Source: Natronococcus sp. A-GB7 (GTDB taxonomy: Archaea; Halobacteriota; Halobacteria; Halobacteriales; Natrialbaceae). Taken from it: a stretch of 64,000 nt of DNA. The stretch lies in assembly GCF_029688865.1 (NCBI RefSeq), contig NZ_JARUKV010000009.1, forward strand, positions 100,285-164,284. Direction: 5' to 3'. Below, in pieces: positions 35,182 to 44,197 of this stretch (positions are counted from its first letter, which is position 1; every line of letters starts with the position of its first letter). Position numbers and translations under genes: made by a program. The notes under the pieces were generated by a model. The model ran no database searches, was not told where the DNA came from, and saw only the letters and a program-made list of their open reading frames with translations.

Positions 35182-36187
35182 CTCGCCGACGCTGACGGCC
35201 GACGGTCTCGAGACGTACCTGCACTGTCCCCGACGCTACGAGTTCGCACACGTCCATGGGCTCGAGGCCGAGGACGACGACGCCTCGCGCGATCGGGTCG
35301 CCCTCCTCCGGGAGGCGATCTGTGCGGCGCTACGGTCCGGCGCGACCGACCGGGAGCGACTCGAGGAGATCGCCGCGGAGCGGCTCTCGGAGCTGTGGGC
35401 CGGCCACGACGAGCCGTTCCACTCGCGGATCCAGCGGAACCACGAGCGGGCGGTTCTCGAGGCGGTCCTCGAGGCCTACCTCGAGGCGGTCGGCGTCGAT
35501 CACGCGGCCGGAATCGAGCGGCTCGAGGGGTCCGCGAACGAACTCGTCGGACCCGCGCTTCCGCTCGCGAGCGCCCGTTCGCTGTCCGCAGAGGACGGCC
35601 CCAACCGCGTGCGGATCGACGCCAAGGTCGACTACGTCACCCGCACGGAGTCGAGCCTCGTCGGGGTCAGCTTCGTCCCGACGCTCGCCCCGCTCGGACT
35701 GCTGCGCTACCGCTCGGACTGGGAGGGAGACGTCGCCGCGCTGTTCGTCGACCACTTCGACGGCGGCTCCGACGTCTTCGAACCGCGGGCGGTCGGCGCC
35801 CTGTTCGAGACAAGCGTCGTCGTGGACGGGCTCCGCCGGTTGCAAGAGCGGCTCGACCTCGAGGCGAAGACCTGCCGGTACGTACAGGTCCCTCTCGCCG
35901 ATCGGAACCGAACCGCGGTCAACTGGGTCCAAGACACCGTCGACGCGACCGTCGAACCCACCGACCTCACCGACGTCTACATCGACCACCACACCTACGC
36001 GATGACGCACGAACACCGAAACGAGACGGTCGACTCGCGGCTCGTCGACGTGGCCAGCGACGTCCTCGGGGGGTCGTTCGATCCGACGCCGCGGTGGGAC
36101 GAGATCGCATCGGAGTCCTGTCCCGACTGCGAGTACGCGGTCGGCTGCCAGGACCGCCTCGCCGCGGAGGTGCGCTTCGATGGATAG
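35174..36187 (+). CDS. Fe-S PD-(D/E)XK nuclease-like protein (detached AddB C-terminus)
   Basis: A GTG start at 35174, 8 nt inside the previous gene, gives 337 residues. Cys18 (LHCPRRYEF) plus Cys316, Cys319 and Cys325 (CPDCEYAVGC) form the C...CX2CX5C pattern of the AddB/Cas4-type [4Fe-4S] site. A core nuclease strand appears at RIDAKVDYV (Asp149, Asp153). The next strand reads SSLVGVSFVP, where an active enzyme would have the D/E-x-K pair, so catalysis is doubtful. It may be a structural or DNA-binding half. It overlaps the AddA-like gene by 8 nt. Confidence 0.75.
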   Translation: MSDSPTLTADGLETYLHCPRRYEFAHVHGLEAEDDDASRDRVALLREAICAALRSGATDRERLEEIAAERLSELWAGHDEPFHSRIQRNHERAVLEAVLEAYLEAVGVDHAAGIERLEGSANELVGPALPLASARSLSAEDGPNRVRIDAKVDYVTRTESSLVGVSFVPTLAPLGLLRYRSDWEGDVAALFVDHFDGGSDVFEPRAVGALFETSVVVDGLRRLQERLDLEAKTCRYVQVPLADRNRTAVNWVQDTVDATVEPTDLTDVYIDHHTYAMTHEHRNETVDSRLVDVASDVLGGSFDPTPRWDEIASESCPDCEYAVGCQDRLAAEVRFDG

Positions 36188-39100
36188 CTCGCATCCGTTC
36201 GAGGACGACCCCGAGACGCTCGAGCCCCGCGGCAGCCAGCGAGCGGTCATCGAGAGCGACCGGGCCTGCACCTCCGTCGACGCGGGCGCCGGAACGGGGA
36301 AGACGACGACGATGCTCATGCGGATCGAACGGGCGATCGAGCGCGGCGACGTCGATCCCGAGGACGTGCTCGTCGTTACCTTCGCCAACGAGGCCGCCGC
36401 GAGCATCCGCGAGGCCGTCGCCGAGCGTCTCGAGCCCGACGTCGCGGCCCCGATCACCGTCTCGACGTACCACTCGCTGTGTCACCGGCTGGTCCGGGAG
36501 TACGCCTACTACCTCGGCTACTCCCCCGAGTTCGAGGTGGTGACCGAACGGAAGCGCCGCCGGATCGTCGGCCGGCTCCTCGCCGAACGGGAGTACGCGT
36601 TCGCGGCGACCAGCGTCGGCGACGGCTCGCCCGCCGACCTGGCCGACGCGGTCGACCGCTTCGTCGCGACGATGAGCCGGGAGGACGTCACCCCCGACGA
36701 CCTCCGGGCGCGACTCCCCGAGACCCGAACCCTCGAGCTCTGCCAGGAGTTCGTCCACTGGCTCGAGCGACGAGCCGAGACGGAGCTCTCCTTCGACAAC
36801 GAGGCGCTGCGGTACTTCAACCGGGAGGAACACCTCGAGGCGGCACGCGAGGGACTCGTCGAGTACGGGACGCTGATCAGCTACTGCCGGGAGAAGATCG
36901 CCGAGGCGCCTGCGGCGTTCCGCGAGGACGACGTCGTCCGGGATATCGACGCCTACCTGCGGATCCTCCAGCGGTGCGTGACCAACGCCTACGAGGCGCT
37001 CTCCCTCGAGGAGCCGACGACGAAACAGCTGCCGCGGGCGCTGTTCGGCAACCGGATCGGCGGCACGGGAACCGAACGGATCGAGCAGACCCCGTTCGGT
37101 CGGCTGAAACACTACGTCGAGTTCCTCCGGCTGGCCCGCCACTACACCGAGGTGTACGCCGACTACCACGCGACTCTCGAGCGCGAGCGCGCGTTCGACT
37201 TCGACGAACTGGTTCGCACCGCGACCGACCTGCTGACCGACGACGCGGTTGCCGACGAGATCACCGGCCAGTGGGAGCAGGTCTACTGCGACGAGTTCCA
37301 GGATACGGACGCGACGCAGTTCGAGCTCATCGCCGAACTCACCGACGGACCCGATCGGCCCGACCTGCTCGCGATCGGGGACAAGGACCAGGCGATCTAC
37401 GGCTGGCGGGGCACCGACCGCCGGGGGCTCGACCGACTCGCCGAGCGCTACGACGACCACGCAGGGATCGAACTCGAGCTGAACTTCCGGTCGCGCCAGG
37501 AGATCCTCGAGCTGACGAATCGCTGTGCGTACGCCGACGGCTCGAAGACGCTTCGCGAGGACGGCCGCGAGCCCGGCACCTACGAGCGCGATGCCCCCCC
37601 GGACCGGGTCGTCAAAGTCGAGAGCGACGAGATAGACGACCCGACGGCCGAGCAGGTCGCGACCACCGTCTCACGGCTGCTCAACGGCGCTTGCGAGAAC
37701 GTTCCCGAGCGCAGCCTCGAGGACATCGCCGTGATCGTCCGGACCAACCGCCACGCCCGCCTGGTCGCCGACGAGCTTCGGGACCGCCAGATCCCCCACG
37801 AGATCTCGGGCTCGCCCCGGGGCGAGATCTCTCCCGGGATCCGGACGCTGCTGTCGTACCTCCGGGTGCTGGTCGAGCCCGACGCCGACGTTCACCTTCG
37901 CCGAGTGTTGCTCTACCGCTACCGGCTCCCCGAGACGGATCTCGCGACCCTCCAGAAGCGGTCGGGGTCGCTGTACGACGCCGTCTTCGACGTCGACGCC
38001 GAGACGCTCGAGGCGACGACCGAACTCGAGCGGGCCCGCACTCACCTCGATCGCCTCGCGTCGCTTCGGGACGTCTACCCGCTGTCGGGACTGCTCGCCA
38101 GGCTCCGGGAGCTCACCCGTCTCGAGTGGTTCCTCACGAGCGAGGAGCGCCGTCAGCTCGAGCGGATCGACCGCTTCGTCGAGCGCTACGACGCCGAGAG
38201 CGTGGTCCGTACCCTCTCGACGGAGTTCGTCGACGCCCTCGAGGCGACGCTACGGGGCGGAAGCGCCGAACGCGACAGGGGAACCTCCTCGGACGATCGC
38301 GTCGACGTGATGACGGTCCACCAGGCGAAGGGCCTGGAGTTCGACACCGTCCTCGTCCCCTACCTCTCCGACGAGGAGTGGTGCGTCGAGCACGACTACG
38401 CCCGTCGCGCCCGTACCCGGCTGCTCGCGGCGACCCTCGAGGACGACGTTGCCTCGCCGTTGTGTGCCGATATCGCGGCCGAGACGGTCGGCGAGGAGTG
38501 GCGGGTGCTCCACGTCGCGCTCACGCGGGCGGCGAACCACCTGTTCGTCTTCGGGAGCGAGTACGACTACGACGGCGAGGAGGACGAGCTGGCGGTCTCC
38601 ACCGCAGACGCCTGCCTCGATCCCGCCATCGAGTGGTCGGTCGCCGGCGAGCGCATGGAGCTGTGGTCGACCCTGACCGAGAGCTTCGAGTCCGTCCGGG
38701 GGACCTATCCCCGCACCGTGGTCGACCGCACCGACGAACTCGCCGTCGCGGCCGACGAGCGTCCGGGGACGATCACCTACTACGCCGGCTACGAGGACCG
38801 ATCCGTCGAACCCCTCGAGACCCGGGAGGCGATCGAGACCGTTCACGAACTCGGTCGGCTGTTGCGGAACGGAACGCTGCTTCCGGCAGCCGACGCCTCG
38901 AACGGGGAGTCGTCGATCCGGACACCGGCGGGGCGACGGGCTGGGTCTCTGACGGCCGAGACCAGCCGGTTCCCGGTCGAGGCGCTCTCCGGCGACGGCC
39001 GACTCCCGATCGCGATGCGCCACAGCTACACGGCCATGGAGAGCTACGAGGCCTGCTCGCGGAAGCACTACCTCGAGCACGTCGTGCGGGCGGTCGACGA

Positions 39101-39797
39101 CCCGACGGCCGGCGAGGACGGGACCGACGAGTCGGGCGCGGCCCCGCGGGTCGTCGGCTCGGTGTTCCACGACGTCGCCGAGGAGGCGTTCCACCGCGGG
39201 TACGAGACTCGAGCCGACTGGCGCGAGGCCGCCGTTCGCCAGCTGACCGCCCGGGGCCTGCTCGTGCACCGCGAGGCGGTGCTTGCCTGTATCGACCGCT
39301 ACTTCGAGGCGACCGCGCCGGAGATCGACCCGCCGGTCGCCGACTGGGAGACGCTCGCGGCGGAGCTGCCGTTCGCCCTCGCGGACGTCGCCGGGATCGA
39401 CGGCGACGTCGTCGGCTACGTCGATACGGTTCGGCGACTGCCCGACTCCGCGGGTGGCGGGCTCGTGGTCCTCGACTACAAGGCGACCGCGAGCCGGATC
39501 GACCCCGGAAAGGCGACCCAGCTCGCGCTGTACGCCCGCGCCTGCGACGACCGATTCGACGAGCCGATCGCGGCCGTCGGCTACGTCTACGTCGGCGGCG
39601 TCGAGGGGCCGCGGGTCGACCTGTTCGAGCCCGAGGCGCTGCCGTCCTGGGCGTCGGTCCGCGAGACCCTCGAGGGCGTCGACGACCCCTCCTACCACGA
39701 GACGACACCTGGAGAGCACTGTCGGCACTGTGCCCATCGGTCGCTGGGCTGTGCGCCCGCGGAGTACGTGCCCGACGTCGCCGCGGACGACGACTGA
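36180..39797 (+). CDS. AddA-like helicase-nuclease (UvrD family)
   Basis: This 1205-residue protein has a superfamily-1A helicase part: Walker A AGAGTGKTT at 35-43, motif II DEFQD at 371-375, VMTVHQAKGLEFD near 710, and motif VI LHVALTRAANHL near 780. A C-terminal RecB-type nuclease follows: His997 (VFHDVAEEA), Asp1082 (GYVDT), Asp1099 and Lys1101 (VLDYKA), and QLALYA. Cys959 with Cys1181, Cys1184 and Cys1191 (CRHCAHRSLGC) suggests a [4Fe-4S] clamp. It probably unwinds and degrades DNA ends during recombination repair, as the motor and active nuclease of a complex with the two overlapping upstream products. Confidence 0.9.
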   Translation: MDSSHPFEDDPETLEPRGSQRAVIESDRACTSVDAGAGTGKTTTMLMRIERAIERGDVDPEDVLVVTFANEAAASIREAVAERLEPDVAAPITVSTYHSLCHRLVREYAYYLGYSPEFEVVTERKRRRIVGRLLAEREYAFAATSVGDGSPADLADAVDRFVATMSREDVTPDDLRARLPETRTLELCQEFVHWLERRAETELSFDNEALRYFNREEHLEAAREGLVEYGTLISYCREKIAEAPAAFREDDVVRDIDAYLRILQRCVTNAYEALSLEEPTTKQLPRALFGNRIGGTGTERIEQTPFGRLKHYVEFLRLARHYTEVYADYHATLERERAFDFDELVRTATDLLTDDAVADEITGQWEQVYCDEFQDTDATQFELIAELTDGPDRPDLLAIGDKDQAIYGWRGTDRRGLDRLAERYDDHAGIELELNFRSRQEILELTNRCAYADGSKTLREDGREPGTYERDAPPDRVVKVESDEIDDPTAEQVATTVSRLLNGACENVPERSLEDIAVIVRTNRHARLVADELRDRQIPHEISGSPRGEISPGIRTLLSYLRVLVEPDADVHLRRVLLYRYRLPETDLATLQKRSGSLYDAVFDVDAETLEATTELERARTHLDRLASLRDVYPLSGLLARLRELTRLEWFLTSEERRQLERIDRFVERYDAESVVRTLSTEFVDALEATLRGGSAERDRGTSSDDRVDVMTVHQAKGLEFDTVLVPYLSDEEWCVEHDYARRARTRLLAATLEDDVASPLCADIAAETVGEEWRVLHVALTRAANHLFVFGSEYDYDGEEDELAVSTADACLDPAIEWSVAGERMELWSTLTESFESVRGTYPRTVVDRTDELAVAADERPGTITYYAGYEDRSVEPLETREAIETVHELGRLLRNGTLLPAADASNGESSIRTPAGRRAGSLTAETSRFPVEALSGDGRLPIAMRHSYTAMESYEACSRKHYLEHVVRAVDDPTAGEDGTDESGAAPRVVGSVFHDVAEEAFHRGYETRADWREAAVRQLTARGLLVHREAVLACIDRYFEATAPEIDPPVADWETLAAELPFALADVAGIDGDVVGYVDTVRRLPDSAGGGLVVLDYKATASRIDPGKATQLALYARACDDRFDEPIAAVGYVYVGGVEGPRVDLFEPEALPSWASVRETLEGVDDPSYHETTPGEHCRHCAHRSLGCAPAEYVPDVAADDD

Positions 39798-39842
39798 CGC
39801 GATACCGAACGCGTTTATTCCGTGCCGGACGAATCCGCGACC

Positions 39843-40355
39843 ATGATCGAGGCGACGCTGTGTTTTCCCCTTCGGGACGTCGGTGGGGCCGACGAGGTGC
39901 TCCTGATCGAGAAACGGCGCGGGCTCGGCGAGGGCTGGTACAACGGCCCGGGCGGTAAACTCGAGGGCGAGGAGACGCCTCGAGAGTGTGCGGTCAGAGA
40001 GACCCGCGAGGAGGTCGGTCTCGAGATCGATCCCGGCGACCTCGAGAAGGCGGGCGAACTCGACTTCCGCCTCGACGGCGGTCGTCACACCCTCTGTCAC
40101 GTGTTTCGCACTCGCCAGTTTGCGGGCGAACCCCGCCCCTCAGAGGAGGCCCGTCCGGAGTGGTTCGCGGTCGAGGACGTCCCCTACGACCGGATGTGGG
40201 AGGACGACCGACTCTGGCTGCCCGCCGTCCTCGAGGGCGGGACGGTCGTCGGCGAGTTCCGGTTCGTCGGCGGCGAACCGCTCGACGAGGCCGAGTTCGA
40301 AGGGCACGACCTCGAGCGGGGCGTCGACTTCGACGCTCCCGACCGCTCCCGATAG
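39843..40355 (+). CDS. Nudix hydrolase (8-oxo-dGTP diphosphatase-like)
   Basis: From the ATG at 39843 this is 170 residues. The full Nudix box G-x5-E-x7-REUxEExGU is present (GGKLEGEETPRECAVRETREEVGL, cited by pattern). The start IEATLCFPLRD...LLIEKRRGLGEGWYNGPGGK resembles MTH1/MutT-like enzymes that clean oxidised nucleotides. A TATA-like gtttatt at about 39812, 31 nt upstream, suggests its own leaderless promoter 46 nt after the helicase-nuclease gene. Nucleotide-pool sanitation would fit the DNA-repair neighbourhood. Confidence 0.9.
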   Translation: MIEATLCFPLRDVGGADEVLLIEKRRGLGEGWYNGPGGKLEGEETPRECAVRETREEVGLEIDPGDLEKAGELDFRLDGGRHTLCHVFRTRQFAGEPRPSEEARPEWFAVEDVPYDRMWEDDRLWLPAVLEGGTVVGEFRFVGGEPLDEAEFEGHDLERGVDFDAPDRSR

Positions 40356-40435
40356 GTGTCGGGTCGCTCGAGCCCTGGCATTGTATCGCAACGGCAACCC
40401 ACTTTCGACGCCGACGGGTAGCACGTCCGATCACG

Positions 40436-40666
40436 ATGATTGATGGAACCCGCCGCCAACTGCTCTCGGTCGCGGCTGCCGGAGCGGTCGGTGCGATCGC
40501 CGGTTGCGGAGACGACCAGGACCAGGAGGAGGGCGAAGGCGACGAAGACCTCGACGACGCACCGCCCGACGAGACCGAACAGGAAGACGACGACCCGATG
40601 GACGACGTCGACGAAGGGACCGAGAGCGACGAGAACGACGACGATACGGACGAAGACGACGAGTAA
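40436..40666 (+). CDS. Tat lipoprotein with Asp/Glu tail (first of pair)
   Basis: This 76-residue protein starts MIDGTRRQLLSVAAAGAVGAIAGC: a twin-arginine signal with a lipobox Cys24. The remaining 52 residues are over half Asp and Glu, with a few Gly, Pro, Thr and Gln, and no predicted fold. It should be a disordered polyanion tethered to the outside of the membrane. A paralogue with the same plan follows at 40769. Role unknown; charge shielding or ion binding are guesses. Confidence 0.7.
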   Translation: MIDGTRRQLLSVAAAGAVGAIAGCGDDQDQEEGEGDEDLDDAPPDETEQEDDDPMDDVDEGTESDENDDDTDEDDE

Positions 40667-40768
40667 CCCCCGAACCGAGCTCGCCGAGCGTGTTCCGCTC
40701 GGCGAACCCGGCCTTCTATCGCAACGTCAATATCCTTGACTTACTGGTCAGTATCATCGAACGTCGCA

Positions 40769-41176
40769 ATGACTGATACAACACGCCGACGGATGCTGGC
40801 GATCACCGCTACCGGTGTAGTAGGTGCGGTAGCTGGCTGTGCCGACGACGACGAGAACGGCGACGACGCCGACGACGGACTCGACGACGAGAACGGTGCC
40901 GACGACGGCGTCGACGACACCGAAGACGACGAGATGGACGACGACGGGATGGATGACACCGAGGACGACGAGGACGACGGTTTCGACGACGAGGACGATA
41001 CGGACGGGAACGAGACCGACGACGGCCTCGGCGACGAAGACGAGGACGACGGTCTCGAGGACGACAACGAGACCGACGGCGAGATGGACGACGCCGGCGA
41101 GGCCAGTGGCGAAGCCGTAGACGACGAGGACGGCAACGAGACGACCGACGAAGACGACGGTCTCGGCGACGACTGA
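40769..41176 (+). CDS. Tat lipoprotein with Asp/Glu tail (second of pair)
   Basis: The ATG at 40769 gives 135 residues: MTDTTRRRMLAITATGVVGAVAGC (Tat, lipobox Cys24), then about 110 residues dominated by Asp, Glu, Gly and Asn with several Asn-Glu-Thr sequons for N-glycosylation. The signal part aligns well with the preceding gene, so the two arose by duplication. The tail shows DDGLDDE-type imperfect repeats. It is surface-tethered and disordered, of unknown function. Confidence 0.72.
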   Translation: MTDTTRRRMLAITATGVVGAVAGCADDDENGDDADDGLDDENGADDGVDDTEDDEMDDDGMDDTEDDEDDGFDDEDDTDGNETDDGLGDEDEDDGLEDDNETDGEMDDAGEASGEAVDDEDGNETTDEDDGLGDD

Positions 41177-41246
41177 GCCGGTTCGGTAGAGCTGCTGGCG
41201 ACCGATAGCCGGCGCTCGTCGGTGCGGATTTTCGCGGTCGCTTACG

Positions 41247-41417
41247 GCTTCCCTCGAGCATCGCTACAGCGGAGCAACCGCCGACGGAGACGTCACCACT
41301 GACGGATCGGTGACTCTCGAAGAGGACGTCGAAGTCGACGGCGACGTGAGCGGCGAGACGGTCGAAACCGGGGACGAGGTGGAGATAGACGGCGAGATCG
41401 AAGAGACGGGCGAGTAA
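41247..41417 (+). pseudogene. Possible remnant of a repetitive acidic (bactofilin-like) gene
   Basis: This frame stays open to a stop at 41415-41417 and reads GDVTTDGSVTLEEDVEVDGDVSGE then TGDEVEIDGEIEETGE: short V-x-V-D-G-D repeats like polymer-forming (bactofilin-type) or pectate-lyase-like coils. No ATG or GTG precedes the repeats; the only GTG (near 41311) would leave about 36 residues. A stop in the same frame lies at 41187-41189. It is most simply a 3' gene fragment after the two lipoprotein genes. Confidence 0.35.
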
Positions 41418-41456
41418 GAAGCGGTCGACGGGTTGCCAGTCGTACCCGTTCGGCGA

Positions 41457-42428
41457 CTACGGTTTCAGCAGGACCTTCCCGGAACTCTTGCGATCCTCGA
41501 TGTACCGGTGGGCGTCGGCGGCCTCCTCGAGCGGGAACGATTCGCCGACGATCACCTCGAGATCGCCGCTCGCGAGCCCCTCGGTGAGCTCGGGGACGGC
41601 CTGCATGATCCGGCTCGGGTCGTGCATCGCGGCCTGACCGAGGTGGAAACCGCGGACGCTCTTGTTCTCGAAGAGGAGCCGTCGGTTCTCCGCGCTCGCG
41701 GGCTCGCCGCTCGCCACGCCGAAGGTGACCATGCGACCGAAGTGTGCCATCGCGTCGAGGCTGCGCTCGAAGACGTCGCCGCCGACCGACTCGAGGACGA
41801 GGTCGACGCCCTCGCCGTCGGTCTCGGCCTCGACGGTCTCGCGGAAGTCCGTCTCGGTGTACTGGATCGGGTGGTCACAACCCAGCTCGGCCGCGAGCTC
41901 GAGTTTCTCCTCGCTGCTCGCCGTGCCGAACACCTCCGCGCCGGCGTTCGAGGCGAGTTGAACGGCCGCCGTGCCGACCCCGCCCGCGGCGGCCTGGATC
42001 AGCACCGATTCGCCCTCCTCGAGTTCGCCCCACTCGAACAGACAGGAGTGGGCGGTGAGAAACTGGACGGGGAAGCCGGCGGCCTCCTCGAAGCTCATCC
42101 CCTCGGGGATCGGGAACAGCATCTGGGCGTTCGCGGTGGCGTACTCCGCGTAGCCGCCCCGGTCGAGCATGGCGACGACGCGGTCGCCCTCGTCCAGATC
42201 GACGCCCTCGCCGGTCGCGTCGATCGTCCCTGCGGCCTCCATGCCGGGAACGTAGGGCGCCTCTGGACCGCCCGGGTAGACGCCGCGTCGCTGCATGACG
42301 TCAGCGAAGTTGATCCCCGCGGCCTCGATCTCGATGCGGACCTCGCCGGCGTCGGGCTCGGGCACGTCACGGTCGACGGTCTCGAGTTCGTCGCTGTCGC
42401 CGTACTCCGTTACCTCGATGGCCTTCAT
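41457..42428 (-). CDS. Quinone oxidoreductase (zinc-binding-dehydrogenase superfamily)
   Basis: This 323-residue medium-chain reductase of the QOR type reads MKAIEVTEYGDSDELETVD, with GINFADVMQRRGVYPG near residue 44 and PYVPGMEAAGTID. It carries the NADPH motif AAAGGVGTAAVQLA near residue 135. Zinc-ligand cysteines of alcohol dehydrogenases are absent, as in NADPH:quinone reductases. It is cytosolic and stands alone. Confidence 0.9.
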   Translation of the reverse strand: MKAIEVTEYGDSDELETVDRDVPEPDAGEVRIEIEAAGINFADVMQRRGVYPGGPEAPYVPGMEAAGTIDATGEGVDLDEGDRVVAMLDRGGYAEYATANAQMLFPIPEGMSFEEAAGFPVQFLTAHSCLFEWGELEEGESVLIQAAAGGVGTAAVQLASNAGAEVFGTASSEEKLELAAELGCDHPIQYTETDFRETVEAETDGEGVDLVLESVGGDVFERSLDAMAHFGRMVTFGVASGEPASAENRRLLFENKSVRGFHLGQAAMHDPSRIMQAVPELTEGLASGDLEVIVGESFPLEEAADAHRYIEDRKSSGKVLLKP

Positions 42429-42510
42429 AGGTTACCACTCGTAACGCGTGCGTATAAACGTCCGAGAACAGGAAACCGAATGCTGAGCGTTTCTTTGTGA
42501 CCTCGCGTCT

Positions 42511-44016
42511 TTAGCAGTCGTCGGACAGGGGCTCCGGATCGGCGGGCGGTGCCGGCTCGCCCGGTGGCTCCGGATCCGCGGGAACGCCGTCTCTGGGGCC
42601 GTACATGACCCACCCTTCGGCGGGGACGGTGAGCTCGACGGTACAGTCGGGACCGGTCGTGACGTTGGCGCCGTCGCCGGCGTGATCGATCAGCGGCTCG
42701 GTCCGCCAGTCGGTCTCGACGGTTACTGTACGAGCTTCGTCGGCGGTGTTGATCCCGGCCAGCAGGTTCCCCTCGCGCTCGAAGACGTAGACGTCCTCGT
42801 CGACGTGGCGGTCGATCACGTCGCCTCGAGCGAGGGTTCGGGAGACCTCGACGAGCGCCTGGAGGTCGTCGTCCTCGAGCTCAGGTCGGTCCTCGGCGCC
42901 GCCGCGGTAGAGCATCGGCATCCCGGCGTAGGCGAGGACGAACGCCTCGGCGAGCTCGACGGCCCGGCCCTCGGGCTCGTTGGGTTCGACCTCGGGCCCG
43001 GTCGTGTCGTGGTTCTGGACGAACGTGACGGCGACCTCGGGATCCTCGTGAACGACCCCTCGTGCTGCCTCCTGGGAGAGCGCTTCCATGCTGCCGCCCT
43101 CGAAGGCCTCCATGATCGCGTTGTACAGCGGGAAGTCGAAGACGGTCATCCCGGTGTCCGCGAACTCGAGTAAGTGATCGACGTCGTCGTCCCAGACCTC
43201 GCCAACCCGCCAGAGGCCGAGTTCGTCGGCCAGGGGATTGATGTGCTCCTGGAAGTACCACGGCCAGACGTGGGCTGCGGCGTCGATCCGCAGGCCGTCG
43301 GCGCCGAGGTCGGCGATTTTCCGGAGGTAGGCCTCGTGAGCCGCCTTCACCTCGGGATGCTCGACGTCCATCGACGGAAGGTCGAGCAGATCGCACTCGT
43401 ACATCTCCGCCTCCTCGCCCTCGAGTTCGCAGTCCCCGAGCGTACCGTAGTCGTGGAAGTGTTCGTCGAGGTCGAACTGCGGGTACTCGACCTCGCCGTC
43501 GGGGCCGTCGGGGTTGGCCATATGGTTGAGGACGACGTCGACGATGACGTTGATATCGTGATCGTGGGCAGTCTCGATCAGCGAGGCGAGTTCGTCCTCC
43601 GTCCCGTGAGCAGAGTCGAAATCGCGGAGGTCGACGGGCTGGTACCCCAGCGGCGGGTGGGGATCCCGTTCGCGGCCGTAGACGGATTCCTCTCCTTCGT
43701 AGAACCCCTCTTGATCCTCGTAGGTCAGATTCTCCCAGCCGAGTTTCGAGACGGCGGGCTGGGGGATCCAGATCGCGCTGACGCCGAGGTCGGCGACCCG
43801 CTCGAGGTCGGCCTCGATCTCGGTCCACTCCCGGTGGAAGTACTGGTAGCCGACGCCGTCCTCGGGGGCCGTTGCTCCCTCGGAGCGGGCGGCCGCACTG
43901 GTCGAGCCGATCGTTACGCCGCCGAGTGCGACCGCGCCGAGCGCGGCGCTCGAGCGCAGCACGCTCCGTCGGTCGACACCCGCCGAATCGCTCCTGTGGC
44001 TGTGATTCCGTCGCAT
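42511..44016 (-). CDS. Tat-exported alpha-amylase (GH13)
   Basis: The ATG at 44016 gives 501 residues. The Tat signal VDRRSVLRSSAALGAVALGG spans about 14-33. GH13 conserved regions are present: DVVLNHM at 160-166, GLRIDAAAH with nucleophile Asp245, general acid Glu273 in VGEVW, and QNHDT with Asp337. The C-terminal beta domain ends in a Pro/Glu-rich tail with a last Cys. It hydrolyses alpha-1,4-glucans outside the cell. An AT-rich upstream tract (44020-44090) holds its promoter. Confidence 0.94.
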   Translation of the reverse strand: MRRNHSHRSDSAGVDRRSVLRSSAALGAVALGGVTIGSTSAAARSEGATAPEDGVGYQYFHREWTEIEADLERVADLGVSAIWIPQPAVSKLGWENLTYEDQEGFYEGEESVYGRERDPHPPLGYQPVDLRDFDSAHGTEDELASLIETAHDHDINVIVDVVLNHMANPDGPDGEVEYPQFDLDEHFHDYGTLGDCELEGEEAEMYECDLLDLPSMDVEHPEVKAAHEAYLRKIADLGADGLRIDAAAHVWPWYFQEHINPLADELGLWRVGEVWDDDVDHLLEFADTGMTVFDFPLYNAIMEAFEGGSMEALSQEAARGVVHEDPEVAVTFVQNHDTTGPEVEPNEPEGRAVELAEAFVLAYAGMPMLYRGGAEDRPELEDDDLQALVEVSRTLARGDVIDRHVDEDVYVFEREGNLLAGINTADEARTVTVETDWRTEPLIDHAGDGANVTTGPDCTVELTVPAEGWVMYGPRDGVPADPEPPGEPAPPADPEPLSDDC

Positions 44017-44019
44017 TCG

Positions 44020-44095
44020 TCCACGATTATAATCTATGGTGTGATAATACATAATGATTTTAATCCAGTTTCGGACGACAGTTATCAACGGTTGA
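44020..44095 (-). promoter_or_regulatory. AT-rich promoter region of the amylase gene
   Basis: This stretch is far more AT-rich than its surroundings (tattataatcg and cattatgtattatc on the minus strand) and lies directly before the amylase ATG at 44016. The exact TATA element cannot be singled out. Confidence 0.5.
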
Positions 44096-44166
44096 AATAC
44101 TTCATCGAACGAATACGCTCGATCGAACGAACACCGACGCGATCGGCGGCGGTCCCAAACGGGGCC

Positions 44167-44174
44167 CATTTATT
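44167..44174 (+). promoter_or_regulatory. TATA-like box of proS
   Basis: catttatt ends 23 nt before the proS ATG at 44198; the spacing suits a very short or absent leader. Confidence 0.5.
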
Positions 44175-44197
44175 GCTCCGGTCACGAAGGTGGCGGT

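Noticed and set aside
36479..39958. 1159-codon alternative frame inside the AddA-like gene
   Set aside because: Its composition is almost all Arg, Gly and Pro, which is a frame-shifted reading of haloarchaeal codons, while the other frame has complete helicase and nuclease motifs.
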